Part shown: in pieces, positions 43,351 through 53,819 of the stretch
How positions within the stretch are numbered: the stretch's first letter is position 1
Layout: every line of letters starts with the position of its first letter
Assembly: GCA_030710605.1 (NCBI GenBank)
Contig: CP092868.1
Coordinates: forward strand, 33,680,685-33,744,684
Source of the DNA: Cordylochernes scorpioides
Lineage: Eukaryota; Arthropoda; Arachnida; Pseudoscorpiones; Chernetidae
Length of the DNA stretch: 64,000 nt
Direction: 5' to 3'
Notes under the pieces: generated by a model
The model's database searches: none
Told to the model about the DNA's origin: nothing
The model's input: the letters and a program-made list of their open reading frames with translations, nothing else
Translations under genes and position numbers: made by a program

Positions 43351-43612
43351 CCGTTTAGCCATTGTGGGGACATCCATGTCTTTTGGCTGTATTCCAGCGT
43401 TTATCTTCACCTACCTCGAATCCCTCATCCCTAAAAATAATCTAGAAAATAGACTTATTGGTGTTATAGATATTTTTAGTTTAAAAAAACCTATCCTCTA
43501 TATTTATTATTTTTAGGAGAAATATCATACTTGGATTTAATGTGTTAAATGACAGTTAAAAGAGAACTTTGAAAATTTTGTAGTTTTAGTGAAAATGCAA
43601 ATATAGCGTCCG
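43351..43612 (+). mobile_element. FB-2 spacer, copy in B
   Basis: Matches 27691-27949 with few changes. Begins AGCCATTGTGGGGACATCCA. Confidence 0.65.
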
Positions 43613-44805
43613 GGGTGGGAGAGAGAACGGGACAACACCGGGAGAAGTTGACGGAACAGTCCGGGGGGAAGAGAACGGGACAACACCGGGAGAAGTTGAT
43701 GGAACAGTCCGGGGGGAAGAGAACGGGACAACACCGGGAGAAGTTGATGGAACAGTCCGGGGGAAGAGAACGGAACAACACCGGGAGAAGTTGACGGAAC
43801 AGTCCGGGGGGAAGAGAACGGGACAACACCGGGAGAAGTTGATGGAACAGTCCGGGGGAAGAGAACGGAACAACACCGGGAGAAGTTGACGGAACAGTCC
43901 GGGGGGGAAGAGAACGGAACAACACCGGGAGAAGTTTACGGAACAGTCCGGGGGGAAGAGAACGGGACAACACCGGGAGAAGTTGACGGAACAGTCCGGG
44001 GTGAAGAGAACGGAACAACACCGGGAGAAGTTGACGGAACAGTCCGGGGGGAAGAGAACGGGACAACACCGGGAGAAGTTGACGGAACAGTCCGGGGGGA
44101 AGAAAACGGGGCAACACCGGGAGAAGTTGACGGAACAGTCCGGGGGGAAGAGAACGGAACAACACCGGGAGAAGTTGACGGAACAGTCCGGGGGGGAAGA
44201 GAACGGAACAACACCTGGAGAAGTTGACGGAACAGTCCGGGGGGAAGAGAACGGGACAACACCGGGAGAAGTTGACGGTACAGTCCGGGGGGAAGAGAAC
44301 GGGACAACACCGGGAGAAGTTGACGGTACAGTCCGGGGGGAAGAAAACGGGGCAACACCGGGAGAAGTTGACGGAACAGTCCGGGGGGAAGAGAACGGAA
44401 CAACACCGGGAGAAGTTGACGGGACAGTCGGGGGAAGAGAACGGGACAACACCGGAAGAAGTTGACGGTACAGTCGGGGGAAGAGAACGGGACAACACCG
44501 GGAGAAGTTGACGGTACAGTCGGGGGAAGAGAACGGGACAACACCGGGAATAGTTGACGGGACAGTCGGGAGAAGAGAATGGAACAACACCGGGAATAGT
44601 TGACGGGACAGTCGGGAGAAGAGAACGGGACAAAACACCGGGGATAGTTGACGGGACAGTCGGGAGAAGAGAACGAAACAACACCGAGAATAGTTGACGG
44701 GACAGTCGGGGGAAGAGAACGGATAACCACCGGGAATAGTTGACGGGACAATCCGGGGGAAGAAAGAACGGAACAATACCGGGAATAGTTGACGGGACAG
44801 TCAGG
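43613..44805 (-). repeat. GC-rich 46-48-bp array, right arm of FB-2, copy in B
   Basis: About 25 units, against about 18 in copy 1. From 43640 to about 44400 most units are 48 bp (GAAGTTGACGGAACAGTCCG, GGGGGAAGAGAACGGGAC), so reading frame is kept. The plus strand then encodes repeats of DGTVRGEENGTTPGEV, and the minus strand is open for 441 codons. Units after 44540 have an AATAGTTGACGGG variant. No signal peptide, domain or start context supports translation. Confidence 0.92.
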
Positions 44806-45412
44806 GGGAAGAAAATGGGATATCCTAGAAGCAGATGGCCTCCCAGACTTTTTGGTCCATAAGCCGGCAATAGAATGGGACAGCCCGGAGTGGGGGGAGT
44901 CAGGAGGTTTAGCTCCCCTAAGAACGCTATCTTAAGAGCAACTGTGCGACGCCGCCGCCATATCGTAGAGGTTTTTTTTATTTGTTTATTAGGAGTTTCT
45001 CCAGTTAGATAGCCTCACTCAAGTCGCCAGGAAGTTTTGTTTACGTCTACTCGCGATTTTTTCCCTTTTGTAGGTTTCAACACACTTGTTCCGCCGTGTC
45101 ATTCGCTACCTCACCGCATAATCGCGCCCAGGAAATCTTGTTTACGTCTACACCTGGTTTTCTTTAAAGTTGACCTATTTCCATTGTACAAACGTCTTTC
45201 TTCTCAAAACCTTCTTCGAGACGCATTACTCTACAGAACGATATATTAAATGATTTCAAAATCAAAACGCTTTAAAACATGAAAATATGCACATATACAG
45301 AGAGTGTTTCATTTTTTAAATAATGATTTTAATGCTTTAATAAAAATAATATATTAATGTTTTCACAACTTAATGTTTTCTATTTGAAAATAAAGCAATC
45401 CATAAATAAATC

Positions 45413-45617
45413 TTTAATTAAAAAGACATATATTGGATCAAAATATAATTTATTTTACCAATATTTCAGTTGGCTGAACGCCAACCTTTATCAAGGTGTT
45501 ATAACATTTTAAAGTGTTATTTTAATGTTATAACACCTTGATAAAGGTTGGCGTTCAGCCAACTGAAATATTGGTAAAATAAATGATATTTTGATCCTAT
45601 ATATGCCTTTTTAATTA
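45413..45617. mobile_element. Foldback FB-3, copy in B
   Basis: Same hairpin as 29375-29577. The centre pairs AAGGTGTTATAACA with TGTTATAACACCTT more exactly than in copy 1. Confidence 0.88.
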
Positions 45618-45891
45618 AATAGTTTTCTATGTGTAAGTTTTGACATATTTATCAACAGCTTCACATCGATATTTCCAGGAAATAAGTCTTCGTCTTAGAA
45701 TATTTTGATCAAGACCATCCCAAAAGTCCTTAACAACTTTCCAGAGACCATCTAGCGTCTTCGGTTTTCTAGATCTGAGAGCAGTTTTCAGCAAGCCAAA
45801 AGCAAAAAAATCTGTAACTGGACTAAAAATATAAGAACAGGATGTATAAATGATAATAAAGACCATTTACATCATATTCTATTGAACTATA

Positions 45892-46111
45892 CAGTAAACT
45901 CTCCTATAACGCGTTTAATGTGTTCCGTGTTGTATGAAATCGCGTTATAGGAATTCGCGTTGTACGAAATAAAACTTGTATAACGCGAATGTTGTTAGGG
46001 TAAATTGATTTATTTTATAACGCGTTATACGAAAATTCGCGTTGTATAAATAAATTTGTCGCAATTTTTTTTTTCGCGTTGTAAAAACTCGCGTTATAGG
46101 AGAGTCTACTG
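45892..46111 (+). mobile_element. MITE-D, copy in B
   Basis: Starts CAGTAAACTCTCCTATAACG, ends TATAGGAGAGTCTACTG, TA-flanked. The termini match each other better than in copy 1. Confidence 0.82.
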
Positions 46112-46452
46112 TAATGTTATATTTAGCCTTTTTATATATTGGCAATAGTGATATTGACAAAAGTTACTATTTACGGGTTAACACACAAATACAATATACT
46201 AGGGCCTACGGTAAGAGTAACTTAAACACAGAAAAAACGTGGACTCAAAAGTACAACACAAAAAAAAAGTAAATAATAAATCACAATTTGTTAAATAAAA
46301 TAAAAAACAGTACTTAGCTTTATTGCTGCTTAGGTAGGGATCGGACCGGGGTTACACAGGTATGCGTGGAGATAGCCAGACACGGATAAATCACGCAGAG
46401 AACACTTTAAGCGTCTCCACACAATAATCCACCACACTGGCCTCGACTCATG

Positions 46453-46797
46453 TTGTTGAGAATCCGGGCTAATTGGCCACAAAAATGGGTCTTCTAGCCC
46501 TACTATGGCTGCAGATCGCGAACTGGTGGGAAGGGATCCAAGGATCTGGCAGTGGAGGTGTCATCGCAGGGGGGAGAAGCTGGAGAGGTCAGGGAAACAG
46601 CGCCTTGATGGGTGAGAAGCCAGGATGGAGGCCAAGTGAGGAGGCAGGAGGTCCTGGAAGCCTAGAATTTGAGGGCTCTAAGCTTCAGGGTGGGGCAGCT
46701 TGAAGCTCTCGCCTCGTGCTTGTCTGCAAGGCCCTTGGCACAGCAGTTGGTGCACTTGGAAGTGTGCCGGTCAGCAGCAGAGGGGCAGAAACAAAAA
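46453..46797. other. GC-rich block of foreign-looking composition
   Basis: About 345 bp beginning TGTTGTTGAGAATCCGGGC and ending GGCAGAAACAAAAAAATGAG replaces about 45 bp of copy 1 (ATAGCCCCCTTTATATACAA and neighbours). Composition changes sharply from AT-rich to GC-rich. A 76-codon plus frame (MGLLALLWLQIANWW...) starts with a hydrophobic stretch, but the rest is Gly-rich and unrecognised, and overlapping frames are similarly open. It ends at an A-run, so a retroposed transcript fragment is possible. Confidence 0.6.
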
Positions 46798-47106
46798 AAT
46801 GAGAATGAGAAGGCGGGAGAGATTTGTTCACAAACAAACGAAAACACAAATTCTTTCCACTAAAACCTGAGATAAGATATGATAAGATTGCAAATATTTG
46901 TCAATGTAATTTGACAATATTAGCTTCAAATTTTGAACCCTTTAGAATATCATGAGAAGATGTATATAACTCTGCTAAAAAGAAACCAAGAGCAGGTTGC
47001 TAAGGTGATATTAAAAGCTCTTCTCACATACAACTCAACACAACATACTCCATATATGATACAAGTATAATTGTCAAATACCTGTACAACTATAATGTTA
47101 TATTTC

Positions 47107-47551
47107 TTCAAATTGAAGACACTTCGGCCAGTAAATCTTTTTTATTGTCTCGACGTTTCGACAAAAATCTTTTGTCCTCGTCAGGAGCGAACAAAAATAA
47201 TTTTTAACACTTTACCAAATTAAGAAAAAAAGGCATCTCCTTATTGTGCAACTGAAAGTTGCTGATGGCTTGCGCCATCTATTGGAATAAATATCAACTA
47301 TTCTCGTTAATTTCTAATTATTACAGAATTGGCCAAATACAACTTAGCAACGTTCAGTTTCACGATAAAGAGATGCTTTTTTCTTAATATATCCACCTTA
47401 TCTCAGTATAAGTTCAAATTTGTACTATTTTTTCATTTTACCAAATATTTTAATTTTTATTCGCTCCTGACGAGAACAAAATATTTTTGTCGAAACGTCG
47501 AGATAATAAAAAAGATTTACTGGCCGAAATGTCTTTAATTTAAAGAACTAT
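47107..47551. mobile_element. Nested foldback FB-5, copy in B
   Basis: As 30749-31189, with CGACGTTTCGACAAAAATCT on the left arm and CTTATCTCAGTATAAGTTCA added near 47400. Confidence 0.8.
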
Positions 47552-47909
47552 GAATGCCGGCCAGACAGCCTCTATCTTTAAGATATACATTTATAATTAG
47601 CTTCATTATATGCGATTATTTAAAGAATATATATTACGTAGGGTCTATCTTACAAGTCTATGTGTCAATCAACTCCACAATCCTTGAGAATGATCCTAAC
47701 GAAGGGGCTTGCAATCACAAACAAGCCATAAAACTGTTTTATTGCACTCCAGGATTTCTCAACTTCATGTAGGGGTCATCAAATCTTTGCTACGACGCAA
47801 CTCGGACAAATGAGGCAGTTTAAAGGCACAATAATCTCTGTACTAAAACAGAAGGTAAACTGTTTATATGTTTAAAGAGAAAGAACATTTGGATTTTACC
47901 TTATCAATA

Positions 47910-48203
47910 CAAGGTTGTCTCATAAGTTCGTAAACACTTGCAAAAAAAATTGAAATACCACTATTATTCGCCGTTATGTGCACTTGTATAATGTCTTTGT
48001 ATTATATATAAAGTAATTGTATTGTGTATTGTTTCATCGCAGTAAGGGCAGTAGAAGTTTGTATTATGTATAAAAGAAACATTCGTGCTTTTAAATCCTT
48101 TCATTTTATATGTATAGATGGCGCGTTATTGCTTTGTGGTATTGTTATGTATTCGCCGTTTAATAACATTATTCGCCAAGTACGAACTTTTGGGACAACC
48201 TTA
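47910..48203 (+). mobile_element. MITE-F, copy in B, enlarged by an R2 fragment
   Basis: Termini CAAGGTTGTCTCATAAGTTC and GAACTTTTGGGACAACCTT. An R2 end (TCGCAGTAAGGGCAGTAGAA to AAATCCTTTCATTTTATA, about 48035-48112) sits in the middle and is absent from 31551-31742. Confidence 0.72.
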
Positions 48204-48261
48204 TGCAGAGAAGAAATTCTACTTTATTTTCTATAGTGGTCAACACCTATTGAAAATCTTT

Positions 48262-48480
48262 TTTTTTTTGCTTATCCCTAGTAAACGTGGTACAGGCCCT
48301 GATAATCATGGTGGGTAGAAGAATACGACTGCTTTTACTGTAAGTACACCACATGTCTACACATGTGAAAAGCAGTTGGACCTTGCACTTATAAATGTGC
48401 CAGAGTCCCGTTTGTTTATTTGCATTCGCTGGTGGGGTTGGACATTTGCAAGAATCGGAGGCCATTGGAGCATTGTTTCA
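48262..48480 (+). repeat. Interspersed repeat family R3, copy in B
   Basis: As 31803-32010, from CCCTAGTAAACGTGGTACAG to CAAGAATCGGAGGCCATTGG. Confidence 0.75.
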
Positions 48481-48867
48481 AATATCTTTGAAGTTACACT
48501 TCCAATTAAGAAGAAAAACATTTAAGAGAAATATAAAAGGTTTGCTGAAAAAGGGACCATAACGAATGTAGCTCATGGCAGACAATCTTTGTCGTGAATG
48601 ATCTCCCTAAGTAAGAAGAAGAGGATGGCCTCAATCTTCTAACAAGTCTTTGTTTCCATGATATATCATCTAGTGTTTGTTACTAGGTCAGAACGGGTGC
48701 TACCAACTTTGGCTGATTACTTTACTATGTTTATCAGCCCTGTTCTAGATGGGCTGGTCAATAGTCAAATACAAATAAATATATGATTATATTTATATGT
48801 AATTCTGCCGTCCCCCCTAAAAGAGCTTATGTCCATAGCTTTCTTGAAAAATATGTCTGAGATTTCA

Positions 48868-49055
48868 TCATCATTCATCATCATCATCATCATCCCGATA
48901 TACATGGTAAAAGGTACAACTTCCTTAAGTTTTGTCCATGAGTGTATATAGTATGTCTTCAATAAAGGTCACTGTAATATCTTTCAGAGTTATTGTCTCA
49001 ATCCCGATATAAATACTAAAAGGTACAACTTCCTTAAGTTTTGTCCATGAGTCTA
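48868..49055 (+). mobile_element. ATC microsatellite joined to MITE-E modules
   Basis: CATCATTCATCATCATCATC (48870-48892) runs straight into CCCGATATACATGGTAAAAG. This is the deletion junction relative to copy 1 (about 32410 joined to about 34690). Confidence 0.8.
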
Positions 49056-49099
49056 AATAAAAATAGGATTAATTATAAATATAAATTGTGAAATAATAT

Positions 49100-49199
49100 N
49101 NNNNNNNNNNNNNNNNNNNNNNNNNNNNNNNNNNNNNNNNNNNNNNNNNNNNNNNNNNNNNNNNNNNNNNNNNNNNNNNNNNNNNNNNNNNNNNNNNNN
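49100..49199. other. Assembly gap of 100 N
   Basis: Exactly 100 N. The inverted copy of contig A starts on the next base. Confidence 0.99.
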
Positions 49200-49309
49200 A
49201 AGGGCGTTCATTCCCGAAAGCTAGAGATTAAAAAGGTTTTTAGAAAGATACTTTTCCCTGGAGGTCTGATATTTTTATTCAATGTGATCTATTTATATTA
49301 ACTTATGCC

Positions 49310-49705
49310 ATGACGTATGCACAAAGGAGCGTGTGGCCATTGGACATACGTCGGACCAGGAGGCTATTGTTGGGTGCTGTGTTGCCTGGAGTATAGGAGC
49401 TCCATCTATTATTTCTTCCTGTAGTGAATCTGTATAAGACCGCTGGTCTTAGTAAAGCTTTGTGTGTGTATATATACCATAAAAAGGCGAAGACTAGAAC
49501 GTGGCTGATTCCACATTCGCCTGTTCAGTGATACGCTAACCATGACGTATGCACAAAGGAACGTGTAGCCATTGAACATACGTCGGACCAGGAGGCTGTT
49601 GTTGGGTGCTTGGTTGCTTGGAGTATAGGAGCTCCATCTATTATTTCTTTCTGTGGTGAATCTGTAAAAGCCGCTGGTCTTAATAAAGCTTTGTGTGTGT
49701 GAAAA
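49310..49705 (+). mobile_element. LINE 3' end, tandemly doubled
   Basis: Two units start CATGACGTATGCACAAAGGA (49310 and 49542) and end with a hairpin AAGACCGCTGGTCTT or a variant, AATAAAGCTTTGTGTGTG. The copy in A (17225-17405) has one unit. Between the units is GGCGAAGACTAGAACGTGGC, found only here. Confidence 0.65.
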
Positions 49706-51034
49706 AAAAAGACTTATTCTTATTTCATAGACGAAAAGGTTTTGAGCAATGAAAAAAGTCCAGAAATGCTTTTTTGACCTGCCAAAGGGAATGTATGTTT
49801 GGTCTGAATAGATGCAAGAACGATTTGACCTTGGCAGAGTGTGCATAGCGCATAGCCTGACAATATGTAAGTATGTTTTAAAACTAATAAAATACTCGTA
49901 AGCTTCTCGACTTGGCAAAATACACGTAAATCATCCTTAGGCTTCATCTCTGACATTCAAACTTCAAAGCATTTGAGGGATTCAAGTTTTAATATTTCCA
50001 AACTCTGAACAAACGTTTAGGAGAAAGTACAATTTATACATATTAGCCATATTTGAGACTATTAGCATTTGTTACTTATAACCTTTATGTGACATTTATA
50101 TTTAAAAAAAAAAGATCTTTTTTTTTTAAATAAATTAAACACCAGAAAAAGAAAGAGAAATGTGATGATACATATGTTAAGAGGAAATAGTTGATGAATA
50201 CATTTCTGGAAGGTAGGATGAATGGAAAAATAACGTCTAACTGTAAATATTTATTTAAGGGGATATTTGCACACATACAAGTGTATCAAAATTTTAGAAA
50301 ATATGGCTATATATTAGTATAACCCCGCAAACTATATCTTCTTATATAAAATTCTTACAATATGAAGGATATTTATAAAGGAAGCAGACGAAAAGATAAT
50401 AACAATGATGATGATAAAGCAGAATATTTCACAGATGGCGAAATGTATTATGGCCAAATAAAACAAAAAGATAGTTAAAACTGCCAACCATATAATATTT
50501 GATGGCAAATTTCCATATGTCTTTACAAATTTATCGATCTATTTATGATAACCAAGCAAAATATCTTTGTGGAGGTCTTCACTAATCCTTTAGAAATATT
50601 GTCAAATTCCAAAGTTTGTTCCCCACCTCTTTGTTCCTTGACTAACAATAGCTCTCTCTACATTAATTAGCTGGAGATAACAGAATACATATTTGCATAG
50701 GGTAGCTGTTTAAATACATAATCGAATTATAAGGCAGTATGTTTGCAAATTGGCAACAATGTGGATGCTGAATTAGCAAAGATACCGATTAAATCTCTGA
50801 AATATTCACTGATTTATATAAGCCCGCCACATGGGAAATCAATAAAAATCCTTCTAGATATCGTAATCACAGAATTAATTCAAACAAAATGTGAGTTTGA
50901 CTTTTTTTACTAATTTATTTTATGCAATTTTTAATTGAACTTTTGTTTTCTCAGCGGAAAAAAAAAACTATTAATTGAAGACGTTTTATACGAATATTAA
51001 CTCTAAGTATTATATATCGTATTTTATTGTTATT

Positions 51035-51545
51035 TACCCCTATATCCCTAAATCTCTATATATCCCTGAATATCTATATATATCCCTAAATTCCTATATC
51101 CCTAAACTCCTATATCCTAAATCCCTATATCCCTAAATCTATATATATCTATATATCCCTAAATTTCTATTTCCTAAATCCCTATATCCGAATATATATC
51201 GCTAAATCCCTATATCCATATATATGCCTAAATATCTTTATATCCCTAAATTCCTATATCCTAAATCCCTATAAATCACTAAATCTATATATATATATTA
51301 ATATATATATCCCTAAATTTCTATATCCTAAATCCCTATATCCGAATATATATCGCTAAATCCCTATATCCATATATATGCCTAAATATCTATATATCCC
51401 TGAATCCCTATATCCCTATATATAGCTAAATCCCTATATCTGTCTATATATCCCTAAATCCTTGTATCCTTATATATATATCCCTATATATCCCTATATC
51501 TCTCTATATATCCCTAAATCCTTGTATCCTTATAAATCCCTATAT
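51035..51545 (-). repeat. Degenerate TATAGGGATTTA array, copy in C
   Basis: Reads CCCTAAATCTCTATATATCC and similar on the plus strand. Slightly shorter than 14765-15330. Confidence 0.85.
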
Positions 51546-51914
51546 AAATTGCTATAGGAATGTCTCGCACAATGGATGTTTTTAATCTTCTCAAATAAGA
51601 CCATAGAGGCATCAATATATATTACTTCTCTAGGTAGCTGTAGTTTAACTTGTTAATCATTTCGAATTATCCAAGCAAATATTTTCGAATAAAATTCGTT
51701 AAAAATAAGAAATTCACTCTGCCGAAATTCAAATTGATTTGAAATTTATCCTTGAAGCGTAAAGCAAACACACAAACACACCCAAATATATATATAGGGG
51801 GTTAGATTATAGTCGTCTAAGGCATATTAGCCCAAAAACGAAGCGATTTACATTTTTTTAGGAATCAGAAAAATATAAACATAAAGCTAATAATATAATA
51901 ATATATTCAAAAAC

Positions 51915-52115
51915 AAAGAAGGCATATCCTGACCACTGGCACATGTGCTTTCTAGATGGCAGAGCGCCATTTAGTGGAACAGAAATTAACTAAACATTGA
52001 TTTAGCCTGTTTCCTGATATTTGGCCAACCCATTTTCTTGATAAATCAAGAAAAGTCATTCACGAACGCGTTTCGAGCTGTTGGACCTTGTCAGCGTGAA
52101 GCAGGCTGTACTACA
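51915..52115 (-). repeat. Interspersed repeat family R4, copy in C
   Basis: GGCAGAGCGCCATTTAGTGG to CACGAACGCGTTTCGAGCTG. It is followed at 52117 not by the 76-bp array but by a direct-orientation copy of the 9437-9600 block. Confidence 0.72.
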
Positions 52116-52504
52116 TTGCTTATGTTGAGTGACCAGCTATTTTAATCATGGAATCCATTTAAAAAATATTAACCTTTCACTTTAGCAAACTTTTTCTTGG
52201 CAAAAAATATTTGATACAAAAAAAAATCAGTTTTCAATATATCCTAACAGCCTATAAATCTATGAAATACTCTTTTAGTCCCAGAGGCTTCTTGAGAAAC
52301 CAAGAAATTGGTATTTATATATGTGTATGAAGAATATATTCAAAATAATTATTTTTAATAAAGGGACAAAACCAATGGAAGGATTCATACTGAAATGCCA
52401 AGCCATCCAATATTTTTATCGTCGCAGTAAAGGCGGTAGACAGTTTGTCTTATTTGAAAAATGAACAATCATGCTTATAATGGTTTTATCTTTCACAATG
52501 TAGC

Positions 52505-52941
52505 ACCTGTGGGAGTCCCTGGAAATGAGGAGGACGACAGATTGGCAAAGGAAGGAGCAGCTGGACATCCTGATGCGGTGAACTCCGAGACCTACCTTTC
52601 AGCAAGGGACCATATTAACAAACTGAAACTACAACTGATAAGGAACCATAGAGATAGTTTCCATCATTCTTGGTACCAAATAGAAAACCCCAAAAAAACA
52701 GACCATCCAACTAAACAGAAGGAAGTCGACACAGTTGGCCAGATGGAAATCTGGTTACCTGCGCCCTCTAGTTTATAAAGAGGGAGCCAAAAGCTTCCCC
52801 ATGTGTACTAGGTGCAAAACCGAAGAGGCCACTCCCCAACATATACTAAATTGTATTGGAAAGGACAAAGGATCCCTGTACAGAGAACCAAGAAGAGTTC
52901 TTGAACTTCTTTATGAGTACGACCTCCAAGATCTTGTCTAA
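52505..52941 (+). pseudogene. LINE ORF2 C-terminus: RNase H tail plus zinc knuckle, copy in C
   Basis: PVGVPGNEEDDRLAKEGAAG (the RNase H C-terminal motif, with E/A changed to D) runs in frame into NSETYLSARDHINKLKLQLI, where the copy in A is broken. A run of 7 A at about 52692 (6 in A) then shifts the frame. The second part (52735-52941) reads LVYKEGAKSFPMCTRCKTEE and ATPQHILNCIGKDKGSLYRE, ending DLQDLV and a stop. Each copy is broken at a different place. Confidence 0.8.
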
Positions 52942-53194
52942 TTTAGACTAATAAAAGGATAAGTAAAAAAATATATAATGTAGCAAAATTATAACATATT
53001 ACATACATAACATATATTACAGAGATTTCTTCATTCTTTAACCTTCTTCTTTCTTAAGATAAGAGACTAGGAAAGTTCTTGAAGATCCTTTTACTGTCTG
53101 GAATGGTTCTCTCTGTCGATGAGGGAGGCGTACTAATTTACATATGTACTTAATACAAAGCAATAACGCCCCATCTATATATAATACTTATTAT

Positions 53195-53300
53195 TATCTC
53201 TAGTACACGTGCTACAGGCCATGATAATCATGGTGGGTAGAAGTAGGCGACTATTTTTACTGTAAGTGCACTACATGTCTACACAAATGAAATATACAGT
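53195..53300 (+). repeat. Interspersed repeat family R3, partial, copy in C
   Basis: CTAGTACACGTGCTACAGGC to ATGTCTACACAAATGAAATA; pairs with 10195-10345. It is followed by one MITE-E end (AGGTACAACTTCCTTAAGTT). Confidence 0.65.
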
Positions 53301-53444
53301 TCGACTTTGCTAAAAGGTACAACTTCCTTAAGTTTTGTCTATGAATGTATTGTCGCGGAAAATTTGACCAAAGATTTTTCAATAATTATTTTTAAAACAC
53401 ACCTCGGCATTAATAAAATATTTATTTTTATCTTTATTTTTTTT

Positions 53445-53655
53445 TTTTTTGCTTATCCCTAGTACACGTGGTACAGGCCATGATAATCATGGTGGGTATT
53501 TAGCGACTGCTTTTACTGTAAGTGCACCACATGTCTACACATGTGAAAAGCAGTTCGACTTTGCACTTACAAATATGCCAGAGCCCCGTTTGGTTACTTG
53601 CACTTGCTGGTGGGGTTGGATTTTTGCAAGAATCGGGGGCCATTGGAGCATTTTT
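53445..53655 (+). repeat. Interspersed repeat family R3, copy in C
   Basis: CCCTAGTACACGTGGTACAG to AAGAATCGGGGGCCATTGGA; pairs with 9885-10085. Confidence 0.75.
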
Positions 53656-53671
53656 TTTTTAAACAGAAAAA

Positions 53672-53750
53672 AGTGCCCAATGCGGGAATCGAACTCGGGT
53701 CGTACAAGTCAAAACCCAACGGTTTAGACCATCCTTCCACCGACCCCCTC
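53672..53750 (-). ncRNA. tRNA-like SINE head, copy in C
   Basis: Minus strand: GGTCGGTGGAAGGATGG, box B GTTCGATTC (53686-53694), GGGCAC and T-run. Same as 9784-9855, with a broken C/G homopolymer beside it. Confidence 0.6.
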
Positions 53751-53819
53751 CCCCCCTTTAATTTGCTAATATATATATATAATCTATTTAAAAAAAGAGG
53801 ATTTGTGATTGAAAACAAA

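Larger units (their letters stand above)
38311..49099 (+). repeat. Contig B: direct diverged copy of 21932-34890
   Basis: Bounded by N on both sides. It is colinear with contig A apart from indels: no R1 copy at 40100, a GC-rich replacement at 46453-46797, a short R2 insertion in MITE-F, and loss of the segment matching 32410-34690. It is too diverged to be a simple duplicate assembly of the same reads. Confidence 0.95.

Noticed and set aside
49409..49918. 169-codon minus-strand frame
   Set aside because: Runs antisense across a doubled LINE 3' end. The open length comes from duplication of the LINE tail.
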